Shown here in pieces: positions 54,001 to 63,123 of a stretch of 64,000 nt of DNA. Within the stretch, counting starts at the first letter, position 1, and every line of letters starts with the position of its first letter. The position numbers were made by a program, and so were the translations under genes. The stretch spans positions 1,364,001-1,428,000 of the forward strand of contig NZ_CP018620.1 of assembly GCF_001908275.1 (NCBI RefSeq), in the 5' to 3' direction. Under the pieces are notes generated by a model. The model saw nothing but the letters and a program-made list of their open reading frames with translations. It made no database searches and had not been told where the DNA came from. Origin of the DNA: Paenibacillus xylanexedens (GTDB lineage Bacteria; Bacillota; Bacilli; Paenibacillales; Paenibacillaceae).

Positions 54001-54063
54001 AAGAAGTAAGAAGTAAGAAGTAAGAAGTAAGAAGTAAGAAGTAAGAAGTAAGAAGTAAGAAGT
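54001..54063. repeat. Nine-copy heptanucleotide tandem repeat (AAGAAGT)
   Basis: Nine perfect copies of the 7-bp unit AAGAAGT, with a partial copy upstream and a broken one downstream. It is in the 1-kb non-coding gap between the YjcZ genes and the sigma factor. It is a candidate variable-number repeat. Confidence 0.9.
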
Positions 54064-54166
54064 AAGGAAGTATCGAGGAGTGCAGTCAGTGGGCGAACGG
54101 AAAAGTTTTAAAAGCAGAGCCGAATTTATCTGGCTAGTCCTATATGTGAAGGGAGGACTTTTCTTA

Positions 54167-54205
54167 ATGAAGGAAGGGTGTCCGACAGTCTGTAGATGTT
54201 GCTAA
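54167..54205 (+). CDS. Possible 12-residue Cys-rich peptide
   Basis: ATG 54167 opens MKEGCPTVCRCC, four Cys in twelve residues, preceded by GGGAGGA (11 nt) and followed by a hairpin at 54230-54252. There is no homolog evidence and such a short frame can occur by chance. Confidence 0.2.
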   Translation: MKEGCPTVCRCC

Positions 54206-54229
54206 ATTTGATATGTAGACATGGATAAA

Positions 54230-54252
54230 CACCCGGAACCCAATTCCGGGTG
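54230..54252. terminator. Short hairpin terminator
   Basis: CACCCGGAA-CCCAA-TTCCGGGTG followed by CTTTGTGT. A 9-bp stem; the T-run is weak. Confidence 0.5.
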
Positions 54253-54617
54253 CTTTGTGTATGTTTTCAATCTTCTCAAGAATAAGTGATATCCAAAACA
54301 ACAAAAGCCCTACCTCTCTTTTGTCCTTGCGGCTCCGATGACCGCGCCAGTGTGAATGGGAACATCTTGTGAAACTCTGTACTACCGGGTTATTGTGATT
54401 CAGGTTCTTCAATCTTCATAGGTTAATTGTGCTTATAGTTCGCTGCGGTCGCAGCATGAAGAAAATATTCCGGGGTTTAAAGAAGACAGAAATCATATGA
54501 GGTTGTTTAATACAACTCTTATAGTATACCACAGGTTGTAATTTTCTGCAATAAAAAGGAAAGCGCGACCAGAGCAGCATTTTTTCGGACTGTTTTTAAG
54601 TTAGGAAGTGAAAGGTT

Positions 54618-54649
54618 AGTTTGAAAAGATACAGAAAATTTTTCAAACT
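54618..54649. promoter_or_regulatory. Inverted repeat upstream of the sigma factor gene
   Basis: AGTTTGAAAA at 54618-54627 and TTTTCAAACT at 54640-54649 are a perfect 10-bp inverted repeat with a 12-bp spacer. A TATAAT at 54694-54699 lies 31 bp before the start codon. It may be a binding site; no protein is suggested. Confidence 0.35.
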
Positions 54650-54729
54650 ATTTCTTCATAGGGGTAATCCTCTTCAAAAGATTCTACGTAGGTTATAATA
54701 AGAGGGAAGAAACAGAAAGGGGCCCTCGC

Positions 54730-55326
54730 ATGACTGAATCGATGGAGGACAGCAGGTTAATGCGGCAGATTGCGGAACGTGATGCCTCCGCACTGGAGCT
54801 TTTATATGACCGATATGAGCGAGCGGTGTATTCTTTTGCCTACCGGATCGTTGGTGATCCCATGACGGCAGAAGAGACCGTTCAGGAACTTTTTATGCGG
54901 GTCTGGAATAATGCTGAGCGTTACGATGCCTCACAGGGGAAGCTGACCACATGGATGTTTGCGATTACGCGTAACATTGCAGTGGACATGCTGAGGCGGA
55001 AATCAAAAGGGGCAGCGACTACTTCAGTTGAACACGAGACACTGGCGGCCTATGCCGATGAACATACGAACACGGAAGAAGAAGTGCAGCGTAAATGGGA
55101 AGGTACCCGGATTAAAGAGGCGTTGTCCCAATTAAACGGTGATCAGCAACAAGTTATAGAATCGATTTATTATGCGGGATTAACCCAGCAGGAAGTATCC
55201 AGCCGATTCGGGATTCCGCTGGGTACAGTAAAGAGCCGTGTCAGGCTTGCCATGCGACAGCTCCATAAGTTGCTGGCCGATGCTGAATTGCATCCGGACG
55301 CGGGAAGGGAGGGCATACATCCATGA
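54730..55326 (+). CDS. ECF-type RNA polymerase sigma factor
   Basis: 198 residues: sigma-70 region 2 (LYDRYERAVYSFAYRIVGDPMTAEETVQELFMRVW) and region 4 (YYAGLTQQEVSSRFGIPLGTVKSRVRLAMRQL) with the linker typical of the SigK/SigW ECF type. The overlapping next gene is a zinc-finger anti-sigma factor. The start at 54730 is preceded by AGAAAGGGG. Confidence 0.9.
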   Translation: MTESMEDSRLMRQIAERDASALELLYDRYERAVYSFAYRIVGDPMTAEETVQELFMRVWNNAERYDASQGKLTTWMFAITRNIAVDMLRRKSKGAATTSVEHETLAAYADEHTNTEEEVQRKWEGTRIKEALSQLNGDQQQVIESIYYAGLTQQEVSSRFGIPLGTVKSRVRLAMRQLHKLLADAELHPDAGREGIHP

Positions 55327-56306
55327 TAGAACGACATGAGGAGTGGTCTGATCTGGCACCGATGTATGTGCTGGGCGGACTGGAAGCAGAGGAAGTGGCG
55401 GCGTTTGAAGCGCATATGGCAACTTGCGAACCTTGCCGCCAGGAGGTAAGGGAATTGCAGGAAGTGACTGGCTTCCTGCCACTGGCGGCGGAACCTGTAG
55501 CACCGCCGCAAGGCATGCGAGCACGTGTGCTAGGCAACGTGCTTGGACATGCGCAGGAGAGCGCCGAGGCGAAGCCAGCGGCTGCTCCTGCGGAGCCTGA
55601 AGCACCCGTGGTGCTTCAGGAGGATCTTGCGCCGCAGCACAAACGTGCGGCGCAGCCCGGGCCAGGCTTGCCGCCGGTAACGGCTGTGCCTGCGGCCCGG
55701 GTGGAAGAGGCTGCCCAGGCACAGCCATGGCAGCCACAAGCGCGCGCGCGTGCGCGCAGCAGCAGCGCCTGGCGCATAGCCAGTGCCGGCCTTGCGGCCG
55801 CGGCACTGTTACTGGGCGTGTACACGGCGCAGCTACAGAGCAAGATCGACTCGCTGACGCAGCAAGCGGCGGGCTCGTCGGCTACACAAGAGCAACTGGT
55901 GCAGGCACAGGCGCAGAATGCGCAGCTGCAAGAGCAGCTGGCATCAGCTCTGGAACCTGCACAGGGCATGCAGACTGGCGAGGCAGTGAAGCTGAATCCT
56001 GCAACGCAGGACATTGTAGCTCAGGGTCTCGCAACCATCGTTATCGACAGCAAAGGCACTCACCTGGTTGTGCAGGCTGAGAACCTGCCGAACCTGGAAG
56101 GCAACGAGGCTTTTCAGGTCTGGTTGATCAAAGGAGATACCCCTCAGAATGCGGGTACTTTCCTTAGTCGTGACGGAACGGGAGCAGTATACTACACATT
56201 GGATTCGGCCAACGACTATGATACGGTTGCCATCACGCTTGAACCGGATGCAATGGGAGATGAGCCGCGCGGTACAATGATTCTGGCTGCCAAGATTAAA
56301 GGATAA
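55323..56306 (+). CDS. Anti-sigma factor, RskA-like with zinc finger
   Basis: 327 residues, overlapping the sigma gene by ATGA. The N-terminal FEAHMATCEPCRQEV is the HxxxCxxC zinc anti-sigma motif. A GC-rich low-complexity Ala/Pro/Glu linker (about 80-150) precedes a membrane helix (AWRIASAGLAAAALLLGVYTAQL) and a coiled stretch. The C-terminal domain (GNEAFQVWLIKGDTPQNAGTFL to LEPDAMGDEPRGTMILAAK) is the RskA domain. It holds the sigma factor inactive at the membrane. The stretch 55560-55900 is much more GC-rich than the rest. Confidence 0.88.
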   Translation: MIERHEEWSDLAPMYVLGGLEAEEVAAFEAHMATCEPCRQEVRELQEVTGFLPLAAEPVAPPQGMRARVLGNVLGHAQESAEAKPAAAPAEPEAPVVLQEDLAPQHKRAAQPGPGLPPVTAVPAARVEEAAQAQPWQPQARARARSSSAWRIASAGLAAAALLLGVYTAQLQSKIDSLTQQAAGSSATQEQLVQAQAQNAQLQEQLASALEPAQGMQTGEAVKLNPATQDIVAQGLATIVIDSKGTHLVVQAENLPNLEGNEAFQVWLIKGDTPQNAGTFLSRDGTGAVYYTLDSANDYDTVAITLEPDAMGDEPRGTMILAAKIKG

Positions 56307-56323
56307 ATATAGGATATATCACC

Positions 56324-56355
56324 AAAGGCTGCTCCGTCGTGGAGCAGCCTTTTTG
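56324..56355 (+). terminator. Intrinsic terminator after the anti-sigma gene
   Basis: AAAGGCTGCTCC-GTCGT-GGAGCAGCCTTT followed by TT. Strong stem with T-run. Confidence 0.9.
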
Positions 56356-56497
56356 TGTTTTCCAGTTCTGATGCCCATCCATTGGATTTTATTAATTTTT
56401 TTAGTCGGAGCAACCGATAAACAAATAGAAGGCAATACCCTTAATCTCCCTGTATCTCAAGGGAGAACTGGTTGCACATAGAGAGTGAGGGGTTCAG

Positions 56498-58009
56498 TTG
56501 GAAGCATACCGTTCATTTATCTTTCGCCTGATACGCAATTATCTGATCGGTTCACTGGCAGCTGTTTTTGTTGTCGGTACAGTAGTTATGGTATCTACTC
56601 TGCAAATACCCAATATTCAATTTGTTCGGCTCATCTTCATTGTACTGATTTCACTCTTGTTCATGCTGGTTGCAGAATTAATTACGCTGTGGGTGCAGCT
56701 TGGCCCCATAAGACAATTTTTCAATTCCGAGCATCACGAGAGAGACGAATTGAACCACATGTATGAGAAAATTCATCGTTTCCCGGGACAGACCATATAT
56801 CGGATCATGGGTCCGCACATGCTTGGCTTCTCACTTCCGGCAGCCGGATTAACAATATGGATGATATCCACAGGGTGGCTTGAATTTCCTTACTTCTATA
56901 CTGTCGTGGCCGCTGCGTGTGCCTTTCTGATTGCCATCATGCATGCGCTGATTGAGTATTACCTAACGGTGCGGGCGATTAGACCCCTGTTACTTGAGAT
57001 TCGACATCGCGGCAAAGTCCAATACGGGATGGAACCTTCACTGGGAGGGCGCATCCTGGTATCGATCCAGCGTAAATTTCAGCTAAGCACGGCACTGATT
57101 GGCTTATTTCCTCTATTTCTATTTTTCCTGGCTACATATATCCGACTTCAGTATATGGACAGTGAATTTGCGAAAGAGTACATACTGTGGGGAATTCTCA
57201 TCGTTGTTCTAGGCGCGGGGTTTGCGCTGGTGGGAAGCTGGCTGTTGATTCGTGATGTTCGTGATCCAGTTGCTGAACTGACGCATGAGATGAACCGAAT
57301 TCAGGGGGGAGATCTTGGCAGACGAGCTCCGGATCTATATGCGGATGAGTTTTCGGCACTGATCTCCGGTTTTAATATGATGATTAATCGGCTGGAGATG
57401 AGACAGGAGCGCAATCGGCAACTGTTGCAAAGTTATTTTTCTACACTGGCTGCTGCTTTAGACGCCCGAGATAAGTACACGGCAGGGCATTCCATGCGTG
57501 TGGCAGAGTATTCGCTGATGATTGGCAAGCTGAGCGGAATGAATGAGGAACAGGCGGATTTATTATACAAATCAGCTCTGCTCCATGATATTGGGAAAAT
57601 CGGCATACCTGATGAGGTGCTGCTGAAGGATGGAAAACTAAGCGATGAGGAATTCGCGATTATTCGTACACATCCCGTGCAGGGAGAGAGTATTCTGCTC
57701 CAGATAGAACCCATTGATGCCATGGCGGATTTTCTGCCTGGTGTACGATCTCACCATGAAAGATACGATGGCAAAGGATACCCGGATGGGATGGCTGGTG
57801 ACGATATTCCCCTTTTTGGCCGCATCATTGCGGTAGCGGATGCCTTTGATGCCATGACGTCTGATCGACCCTATCGGAATGGGATGAGTCACGAGAAAGC
57901 GCTAACGATTTTGGAAGAAGGAAAAGGGACCCAATGGGACCCCTATTTTGCAGGTTTGTTTATTGATGAATGGAGACGACAACAGCATCTTCAGAAAGAA
58001 TCGAAGTGA
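56498..58009 (+). CDS. HAMP and HD-GYP domain cyclic-di-GMP phosphodiesterase
   Basis: 503 residues from TTG 56498 (GTGAGGGG upstream). Six hydrophobic segments (about 10-70 and 110-160, 190-250) hold the membrane part, HAMP follows (VAELTHEMNRIQGGDLGRRA) and then the HD-GYP domain: AALDARDKYTAGHSMRVAEYS, LLHDIGKIGIPDEVLLKDG, and HHERYDGKGYPDGM with AVADAFDAMTSDRPYR. Known HD-GYP proteins hydrolyse c-di-GMP; activity here is predicted from the intact HD and GYP motifs. Confidence 0.9.
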   Translation: MEAYRSFIFRLIRNYLIGSLAAVFVVGTVVMVSTLQIPNIQFVRLIFIVLISLLFMLVAELITLWVQLGPIRQFFNSEHHERDELNHMYEKIHRFPGQTIYRIMGPHMLGFSLPAAGLTIWMISTGWLEFPYFYTVVAAACAFLIAIMHALIEYYLTVRAIRPLLLEIRHRGKVQYGMEPSLGGRILVSIQRKFQLSTALIGLFPLFLFFLATYIRLQYMDSEFAKEYILWGILIVVLGAGFALVGSWLLIRDVRDPVAELTHEMNRIQGGDLGRRAPDLYADEFSALISGFNMMINRLEMRQERNRQLLQSYFSTLAAALDARDKYTAGHSMRVAEYSLMIGKLSGMNEEQADLLYKSALLHDIGKIGIPDEVLLKDGKLSDEEFAIIRTHPVQGESILLQIEPIDAMADFLPGVRSHHERYDGKGYPDGMAGDDIPLFGRIIAVADAFDAMTSDRPYRNGMSHEKALTILEEGKGTQWDPYFAGLFIDEWRRQQHLQKESK

Positions 58010-58013
58010 GGGA

Positions 58014-58667
58014 TCAGCTGATTCCCTCTGTCCACTTCGATTCTTTTCTGCGTCTCCGGTGAAGAGCGAGGCCTGTTATGATGGTGAGAACACATTCGCC
58101 GAGTATGACTGCACCCAAGGCGTCATAGATCACATGTTGTTTGATCATTAGCGTGGATACTATAATGGTTGCTGCCCCGGCGGCTACCAAAATCTTGATG
58201 GGTTTGCGGATGCTTGGAACCGAGAGAACGGCACGCATAACCAGATAAGAGTGAAGAGAATGAATACTTGGAAAACAATTATAAGGACGATCCTGGCTAT
58301 AGAGCCATCCGAGAACAGATGCTCCCAGGCCTGTACCCGTCAGTTCCGGGCGCGGTACCATGGTCTGAAAGTTGAAGTAGATCAGATAACATATCCAGAC
58401 ACAGATATTCATGGATAACAAGACGCGGTAATACGTCAGGCGATCCTTGGCACACAGGTAAGCGAGCACACCGAATACAAACGGGTACCAGCCCAAATAT
58501 GGAATGGACATGCCAGGCACGTAGGGAATGATCCGGTCGAGCGGCGAATCAAGCACTACGAACCCGCGTTCTGGACTATTAAGAATATCATAGAAGAGCC
58601 CCATGACGGCCAAAGACAGCATTAAACTCAATGACAGCCAATAGGATTTGCTTTTTAACAATTGCAC
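58014..58667 (-). CDS. PAP2-family membrane phosphatase
   Basis: 217 residues with six hydrophobic segments. The motif SQDRPYNCFPSIHSLHSYLV contains the PSxH core and KQHVIYDALGAVIL the last His/Asp-containing motif. Known PAP2 proteins of this type dephosphorylate lipid or isoprenoid phosphates, and the inositol-phosphorylceramide-synthase-like branch has a similar layout. Substrate unknown. Convergent with the HD-GYP gene, four bp apart. Confidence 0.8.
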   Translation of the reverse strand: MQLLKSKSYWLSLSLMLSLAVMGLFYDILNSPERGFVVLDSPLDRIIPYVPGMSIPYLGWYPFVFGVLAYLCAKDRLTYYRVLLSMNICVWICYLIYFNFQTMVPRPELTGTGLGASVLGWLYSQDRPYNCFPSIHSLHSYLVMRAVLSVPSIRKPIKILVAAGAATIIVSTLMIKQHVIYDALGAVILGECVLTIITGLALHRRRRKESKWTEGIS

Positions 58668-58906
58668 AACATCTTTCTCCTTTCATTCATGTTCCGACGA
58701 ACATGACCCCAGCAAATAACTAATTCAAATTTAAACAACAATATATTCTACTACGACCAGCGCACAAATTGAATCCTGATTTGTGTATTTTTGTGTATTT
58801 TTTTGACGAAGAAGGAATGCCGAAGCTTCAATGGGCATGATATGATAGAGACACATACGGACGAAGGTAATTTGGCCAGTAAAGTCGGTTCAACAGGAGT
58901 GAGTGA

Positions 58907-60322
58907 ATGCAATTTTCAAAAATGTTCGTATTGAATATGGGGATGCTTATTACCATTGCATATCTTGCTAGTGTGTTCTATAAATATGTCGTCATACGTA
59001 CCTCTTCCCGAGTGAAGCAGATCAGCTCCGTGCTTGTCCTTATATTTGCAGGTTGGATCAGTACGGTTTTTGGGTTTCAACTCAACGATGAAGTGGTCTT
59101 TGATCTTCGATATGTTCCTTTAATTGTAGCCGTTCTAACGTATAGACAACCCTATAGCGTAATTATCGTGGGTATTGGAATTGGGCTGTCGAGGCTGACT
59201 TTTGGCATCACGGATGCTACATTGGCGGCAGTACTTAACATGTCTGTTTTGGGCGTGATATGTGCAGGTCTGAATATATGGATGAGACGTAGCAACTACA
59301 GGCTGATTATTAAAGGAATCCTTGTTACAGTTATCGTCAATGTGGTCAATAGTATAAACATTGCTATCGTTGGTGTGATCCCGGCTACATACTTCTTTTC
59401 ACATATTATGCCTTATACACTCCCTACAGGCATTTTGCTGAGCCTTATTTTTGCATTTATTTTACGTGATTTTCAGAATGAACAGAATCGTATTTTGCTG
59501 ATCCAGAGTACAAACCGGCTTTTATCTGTGCAAAAGGAAGAGTTACAGAAAGCCCAGATTGTACTGGAGGATCGAGCAAAACAATTGATGATTGCTTCAC
59601 AGTACAAATCCGAATTTCTCGCCAATATGTCCCATGAACTGCGTACACCACTGAACAGTGTCATTAACTTTGCCCAGATGATCAGCGAGAATGCCGACAC
59701 GATGGATCAGGAGGATATTGTACGTTTTGCCAATATGATCGACCACTCCGGGCAGGAACTGCTTACGCTCATTAACGATATTCTGGATCTCTCCAAAGTA
59801 GAAGCGGGGCGGCTGGATATTGTACTCGAGGATATCAGTGTCGCACAACTTACAGAAGATGCCATGAGCCACTTTCAGCTTGTTGCCGAGAAAAAAGGTA
59901 TTCAGTTGGTTCTGGACAAAAAACAGGGACTGCCCGAGACGCTCTGGTCTGATCCTCAGCGGGTTCAACAGATTTTGCGGAATCTGATGTCCAATGCCAT
60001 CAAGTTCACTCACCGGGGGAAGGTCACGCTAACCGTAAGCACCAAGCAGATTAAGAATGCAGGTATTCAGAATCGATGGCTTATTTTCTCCGTTCAGGAC
60101 ACAGGCATTGGTATTTCGGAGGACAAGCATCATTCCATATTTGAAGCATTTCAGCAGGCTGACGGGTCGATTAGTCGAAAATTTGGCGGTACCGGACTAG
60201 GCCTGTCGATCAGTCGGGATTTAGCGAGATTACTAGGGGGATCGATTGAACTGGAGAGCGCTGAAGGTAAAGGAAGCACCTTCCATCTCTATCTCCCGTT
60301 GGACCGTGAAAAAATGAGTTGA
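58907..60322 (+). CDS. Sensor histidine kinase with LytS-type membrane domain
   Basis: 471 residues. The N-terminal part (about 1-190) has five to six hydrophobic segments similar to the 5TMR-LYT sensor domain. A coiled linker leads to the HisKA segment FLANMSHELRTPLNSVINFAQM (phospho-acceptor His near residue 243) and the ATPase domain, with N box NLMSNAIKFTH, G1 DTGIGISEDKH and G2 FGGTGLGLSISR. No response regulator is adjacent, so the partner is elsewhere. ATG 58907 has only a weak ribosome-binding site (GGAGTGAGTG). Confidence 0.88.
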   Translation: MQFSKMFVLNMGMLITIAYLASVFYKYVVIRTSSRVKQISSVLVLIFAGWISTVFGFQLNDEVVFDLRYVPLIVAVLTYRQPYSVIIVGIGIGLSRLTFGITDATLAAVLNMSVLGVICAGLNIWMRRSNYRLIIKGILVTVIVNVVNSINIAIVGVIPATYFFSHIMPYTLPTGILLSLIFAFILRDFQNEQNRILLIQSTNRLLSVQKEELQKAQIVLEDRAKQLMIASQYKSEFLANMSHELRTPLNSVINFAQMISENADTMDQEDIVRFANMIDHSGQELLTLINDILDLSKVEAGRLDIVLEDISVAQLTEDAMSHFQLVAEKKGIQLVLDKKQGLPETLWSDPQRVQQILRNLMSNAIKFTHRGKVTLTVSTKQIKNAGIQNRWLIFSVQDTGIGISEDKHHSIFEAFQQADGSISRKFGGTGLGLSISRDLARLLGGSIELESAEGKGSTFHLYLPLDREKMS

Positions 60323-60404
60323 CAACCTTCGCGCCGTGAGTAGAATTTGGGATGACAACTAGCATCGACCGGCTTTTGAGACCCGGTCTAAGGAGTGTAT
60401 CCCC

Positions 60405-61688
60405 ATACAGAAGACGGTCAACGTTAACCCTCCCCCGTTAGCAAGCAAACCACGGCGCAAGGGTTCGACACAACGCACGAATTTATCGATTGCAACATGG
60501 GAGGGTGTACCGGCAATTATTTTACAGACCTTGCTGGGAGGCCCATTTTTAACCGGATTTCTGCTGTACCTTGGGGCCGGGTCGAGACATATCGGCTTTG
60601 TGCTCGCGATTACGACGTTTGTAAACATTGCCCAGATCGGAGCAGCTTACTGGATGCAGCGTATTCGCAGCCGTAAGCGCATGCTGCTGTTATTTGTGGG
60701 CACACATCGCATCTTGTGGAGTGCAACGGGACTGATCCCGTTCATATTCCCCAAAGAGTGGTGGGTAAGTGTATATATTGGCGTGTATACGGTTGCTTTT
60801 ATATCAAATACCATCGGCGGTATGATCTGGACTTCACTAATTGGCGATATTGTACCTGCCAAGGTGAGAGGGCGTTATTTTGGAATTCGAAATACGATTC
60901 TGAATGCTCTTGGAAGCGTATGCTTATTCGCTGGTGGTATTGTTTTGGACCGTTACCCCGGAGAAATGGGCTTTCTGATCCTGTTTATTCCGGTTTGGAT
61001 CTGTGCCATTGCCAACACAGTCATTTATTTCTTCTATCCGGACGTTCCATTTGAACGTTCTACCGAAAAGGTTTTCTGGCGCATGTTCATCAAGCCGTTC
61101 CAGGATCGTTCTTTCCTGAAAGCAACGCTGTTCCTGGCTGTCTGGTTATTGATCCAGACCTTGATTGTTCCGCTCTATTCCTATGTGATGTTGGATCTAT
61201 TGAATATTAATTATCAGACCGTATCCCTGATCACGGTAGTCCAGACGCTGGTTATGATGGCCGGTTTCTATGTCTGGGGCAATCTGAATGCCAGATTCAG
61301 CAACAAAACGCTCCTATTTTGGACATTGCCAGTCATTGCGCTCTCCTGTCTGTCGTGGGGGTTAATGTCGTTCATGCCTGTATTGATCGCACTATTTTTA
61401 TCGCATATTTTCCTTGGGATTGGTGTAGGTGGATTCAATCAGCTGGCATTTAACTTTACGATTGGAGACACGCCCAAAAGTGAAAGACCGATGTTTGTCG
61501 CGGTGTATTCGGCTCTGACCGGAGTAACTTCATTTATTGGGCCGCTGTTGGGCGGCTGGTTGTATGAAAAGATGGGGACTTGGTCCGATGCGCTGGCCTG
61601 GATCTCAGCCTATGGATTTCAGATGGGGGTTGGTGTCGTGATGCTGATTCTGACATTTACCCTTGGACGTCGTGTGCTGTTAAAATAG
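60405..61688 (+). CDS. MFS transporter with apparent AUA start
   Basis: No ATG, GTG or TTG lies in frame before TTG 60531, yet the frame is open from 60363 and its protein content is transporter-like from NLSIATWEGVPAIILQTLLGG (residues before 60531). A strong AAGGAG at 60390-60395 points to ATA at 60405 as start, giving about 427 residues. The TTG 60531 version would remove half of the first membrane helix. The product has twelve helices; RKRMLLLFVGTHRILWSATG and VRGRYFGIRNTILNALGSVC are typical inner loops. It resembles Bacillus YttB/efflux-type MFS proteins. Either a non-AUG start or a start-codon mutation. Confidence 0.7.
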   Translation: MQKTVNVNPPPLASKPRRKGSTQRTNLSIATWEGVPAIILQTLLGGPFLTGFLLYLGAGSRHIGFVLAITTFVNIAQIGAAYWMQRIRSRKRMLLLFVGTHRILWSATGLIPFIFPKEWWVSVYIGVYTVAFISNTIGGMIWTSLIGDIVPAKVRGRYFGIRNTILNALGSVCLFAGGIVLDRYPGEMGFLILFIPVWICAIANTVIYFFYPDVPFERSTEKVFWRMFIKPFQDRSFLKATLFLAVWLLIQTLIVPLYSYVMLDLLNINYQTVSLITVVQTLVMMAGFYVWGNLNARFSNKTLLFWTLPVIALSCLSWGLMSFMPVLIALFLSHIFLGIGVGGFNQLAFNFTIGDTPKSERPMFVAVYSALTGVTSFIGPLLGGWLYEKMGTWSDALAWISAYGFQMGVGVVMLILTFTLGRRVLLK

Positions 61689-61698
61689 ATATTGAATA

Positions 61699-61743
61699 TT
61701 TACTCGGGCACTTCGATGACAGAACAACCTTGTAAATGTTTAG
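61699..61743. repeat. Miniature copy of the GACAGAACAACC repeat
   Basis: TTTACTCGGGCACTTCGATGACAGAACAACCTT is joined directly to GTAAATGTTTAG (parts: left arm 61699-61730, right arm 61731-61743), the two ends of the element at 17278-17537 with the interior missing. It lies between the MFS and the SDR-like gene. Confidence 0.55.
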
Positions 61744-61801
61744 ATTGATCATATATATCTGGTATGACTTCAAAAAAAGTTGGCGAAGTGGAGGGATGTA
61801 A

Positions 61802-62482
61802 TTGAATCGTCTCGAACGGAAAGCCATGGTGATTGGAGCCACGGGGCTTGTAGGCGAATTACTGGTTCATCATCTGCTGGAGCACCCGGCATACAGCTTG
61901 GTTCGCGTTCTGGTTAGACGTCCGCTTGAGCTGCAACATCCCAAACTGGAACAGCATGTGGTGGACTGGGAACAGCTGGAGAGCCAAGACCACTTATTCG
62001 ATGGAATCGATGACCTGTACTGTTGTTTGGGGACAACGATCAAAAAAGCAGGCAGTCAGGACAATTTCCGTCAGGTGGATTATCATTACCCGGTTCGTGC
62101 AGCTACGATTGCGAAGCAACATGGTGTATCACAGATGCTGGTGATTTCCTCCATGGGAGCGAGTGCAGGTTCCCGGGTCTTTTACAGTCGGACCAAAGGG
62201 GAAATGGAGGATGCATTGTCCGATATCGGTTTTCCGTCATTGCATATCTTCCGCCCTTCTTTAATTCTGGGAGATCGAAACGAGAAGCGGTTCGGTGAGC
62301 AGATGGCTGCCTATGCCATGAAGTTTCTGGATCGCTGGATGAAAGGCGGAGCGGACAAATACCGGGCGGTCCACGCCGCAACCATTGCACAGGCCATGAC
62401 CAATATTGCGCTGGTGCAAGCCAAGGGAAACCATGTGTATTCAAATGAAGTCATTCATGTCCTTGGTGTGGACGGGGGCTAA
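61802..62482 (+). CDS. NAD(P)-binding oxidoreductase, TIP30/HTATIP2-like
   Basis: 226 residues from TTG 61802 (GGAGG upstream). KAMVIGATGLVGELLVHHLL is the GxxGxxG motif; VRVLVRRPLE suggests NADP; DLYCCLGTTIKKAGSQDNFRQVDY and VISSMGASAGSRVFYSRTKGEMEDAL (YxxxK) match the atypical SDR family of TIP30-like proteins. Role not known in bacteria. Confidence 0.8.
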   Translation: MNRLERKAMVIGATGLVGELLVHHLLEHPAYSLVRVLVRRPLELQHPKLEQHVVDWEQLESQDHLFDGIDDLYCCLGTTIKKAGSQDNFRQVDYHYPVRAATIAKQHGVSQMLVISSMGASAGSRVFYSRTKGEMEDALSDIGFPSLHIFRPSLILGDRNEKRFGEQMAAYAMKFLDRWMKGGADKYRAVHAATIAQAMTNIALVQAKGNHVYSNEVIHVLGVDGG

Positions 62483-62630
62483 GAAACCTTTGAACGAGCT
62501 GTTTGCTTCATGTGGCTAGTGAGGAGCGTTTCTCGCTTGAGGTAGATCGTGGTATAATAGGCAACAAAAATGAGTTCGAACCCTGACTCCATGCGGCAGC
62601 AGGATAACGAACACAAAGGAGAACTCGTCC

Positions 62631-63005
62631 ATGAAAAAACCAATCTCTACCGATCAGGCGCCAGGCGCCATTGGTCCATACAGTCAAGCCGTTGATGCAG
62701 GCGATTTCATCTACACTTCCGGGCAGCTTGGCCTGAATCCTCAAACGGGAGAATTCGGTGCAGATGTACAGGAGCAGACACGTCTGTCTTTGAGCAATGT
62801 GAAGGCTATCCTTGAAGCAGCAGGCACAAGTATGGATAAAATCGTGAAAACAACGGTGTTCCTGAAGGACATGAATGACTTCGTTCCTGTGAATGAAGTG
62901 TATAGCACGTTCTTTGAACAGCCGTACCCTGCACGCAGTGCTGTGGAAGTTGCTCGTTTGCCAAAAGATGCACTGGTGGAGATTGAAGTTATTGCCCTTA
63001 AATAG
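62631..63005 (+). CDS. ridA: RidA-family imine/enamine deaminase
   Basis: 124 residues. The family marks KPISTDQAPGAIGPYSQAVDAGDFIYTSGQLG, VKTTVFLKDMNDF and YPARSAVEVARLPKDALVEIEVIA are all present. RidA removes reactive 2-aminoacrylate released by PLP enzymes. AAAGGAG precedes ATG. Confidence 0.92.
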   Translation: MKKPISTDQAPGAIGPYSQAVDAGDFIYTSGQLGLNPQTGEFGADVQEQTRLSLSNVKAILEAAGTSMDKIVKTTVFLKDMNDFVPVNEVYSTFFEQPYPARSAVEVARLPKDALVEIEVIALK

Positions 63006-63033
63006 GACAACCTTCATTCGCTGCAGTATACAT

Positions 63034-63075
63034 AAAAAGCCGATTTCAGGTCGAATGACTAGAATCGGCTTTTTG
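63034..63075 (+). terminator. Intrinsic terminator after ridA
   Basis: AAAAAGCCGATT pairs with GAATCGGCTTTTT across a 16-nt loop. Confidence 0.85.
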
Positions 63076-63123
63076 CTTTATGTTTTTTCGTTATATTTAA
63101 GCGTTATATATGATGGAAACTAC

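Noticed and set aside
54001..54063. CRISPR array
   Set aside because: The 7-bp units are contiguous with no spacers and no cas gene is near.
55180..55806. 208-residue minus-strand frame across the sigma/anti-sigma genes
   Set aside because: Generated by the GC-rich Ala/Pro linker of the anti-sigma gene; low-complexity composition and no start signal.
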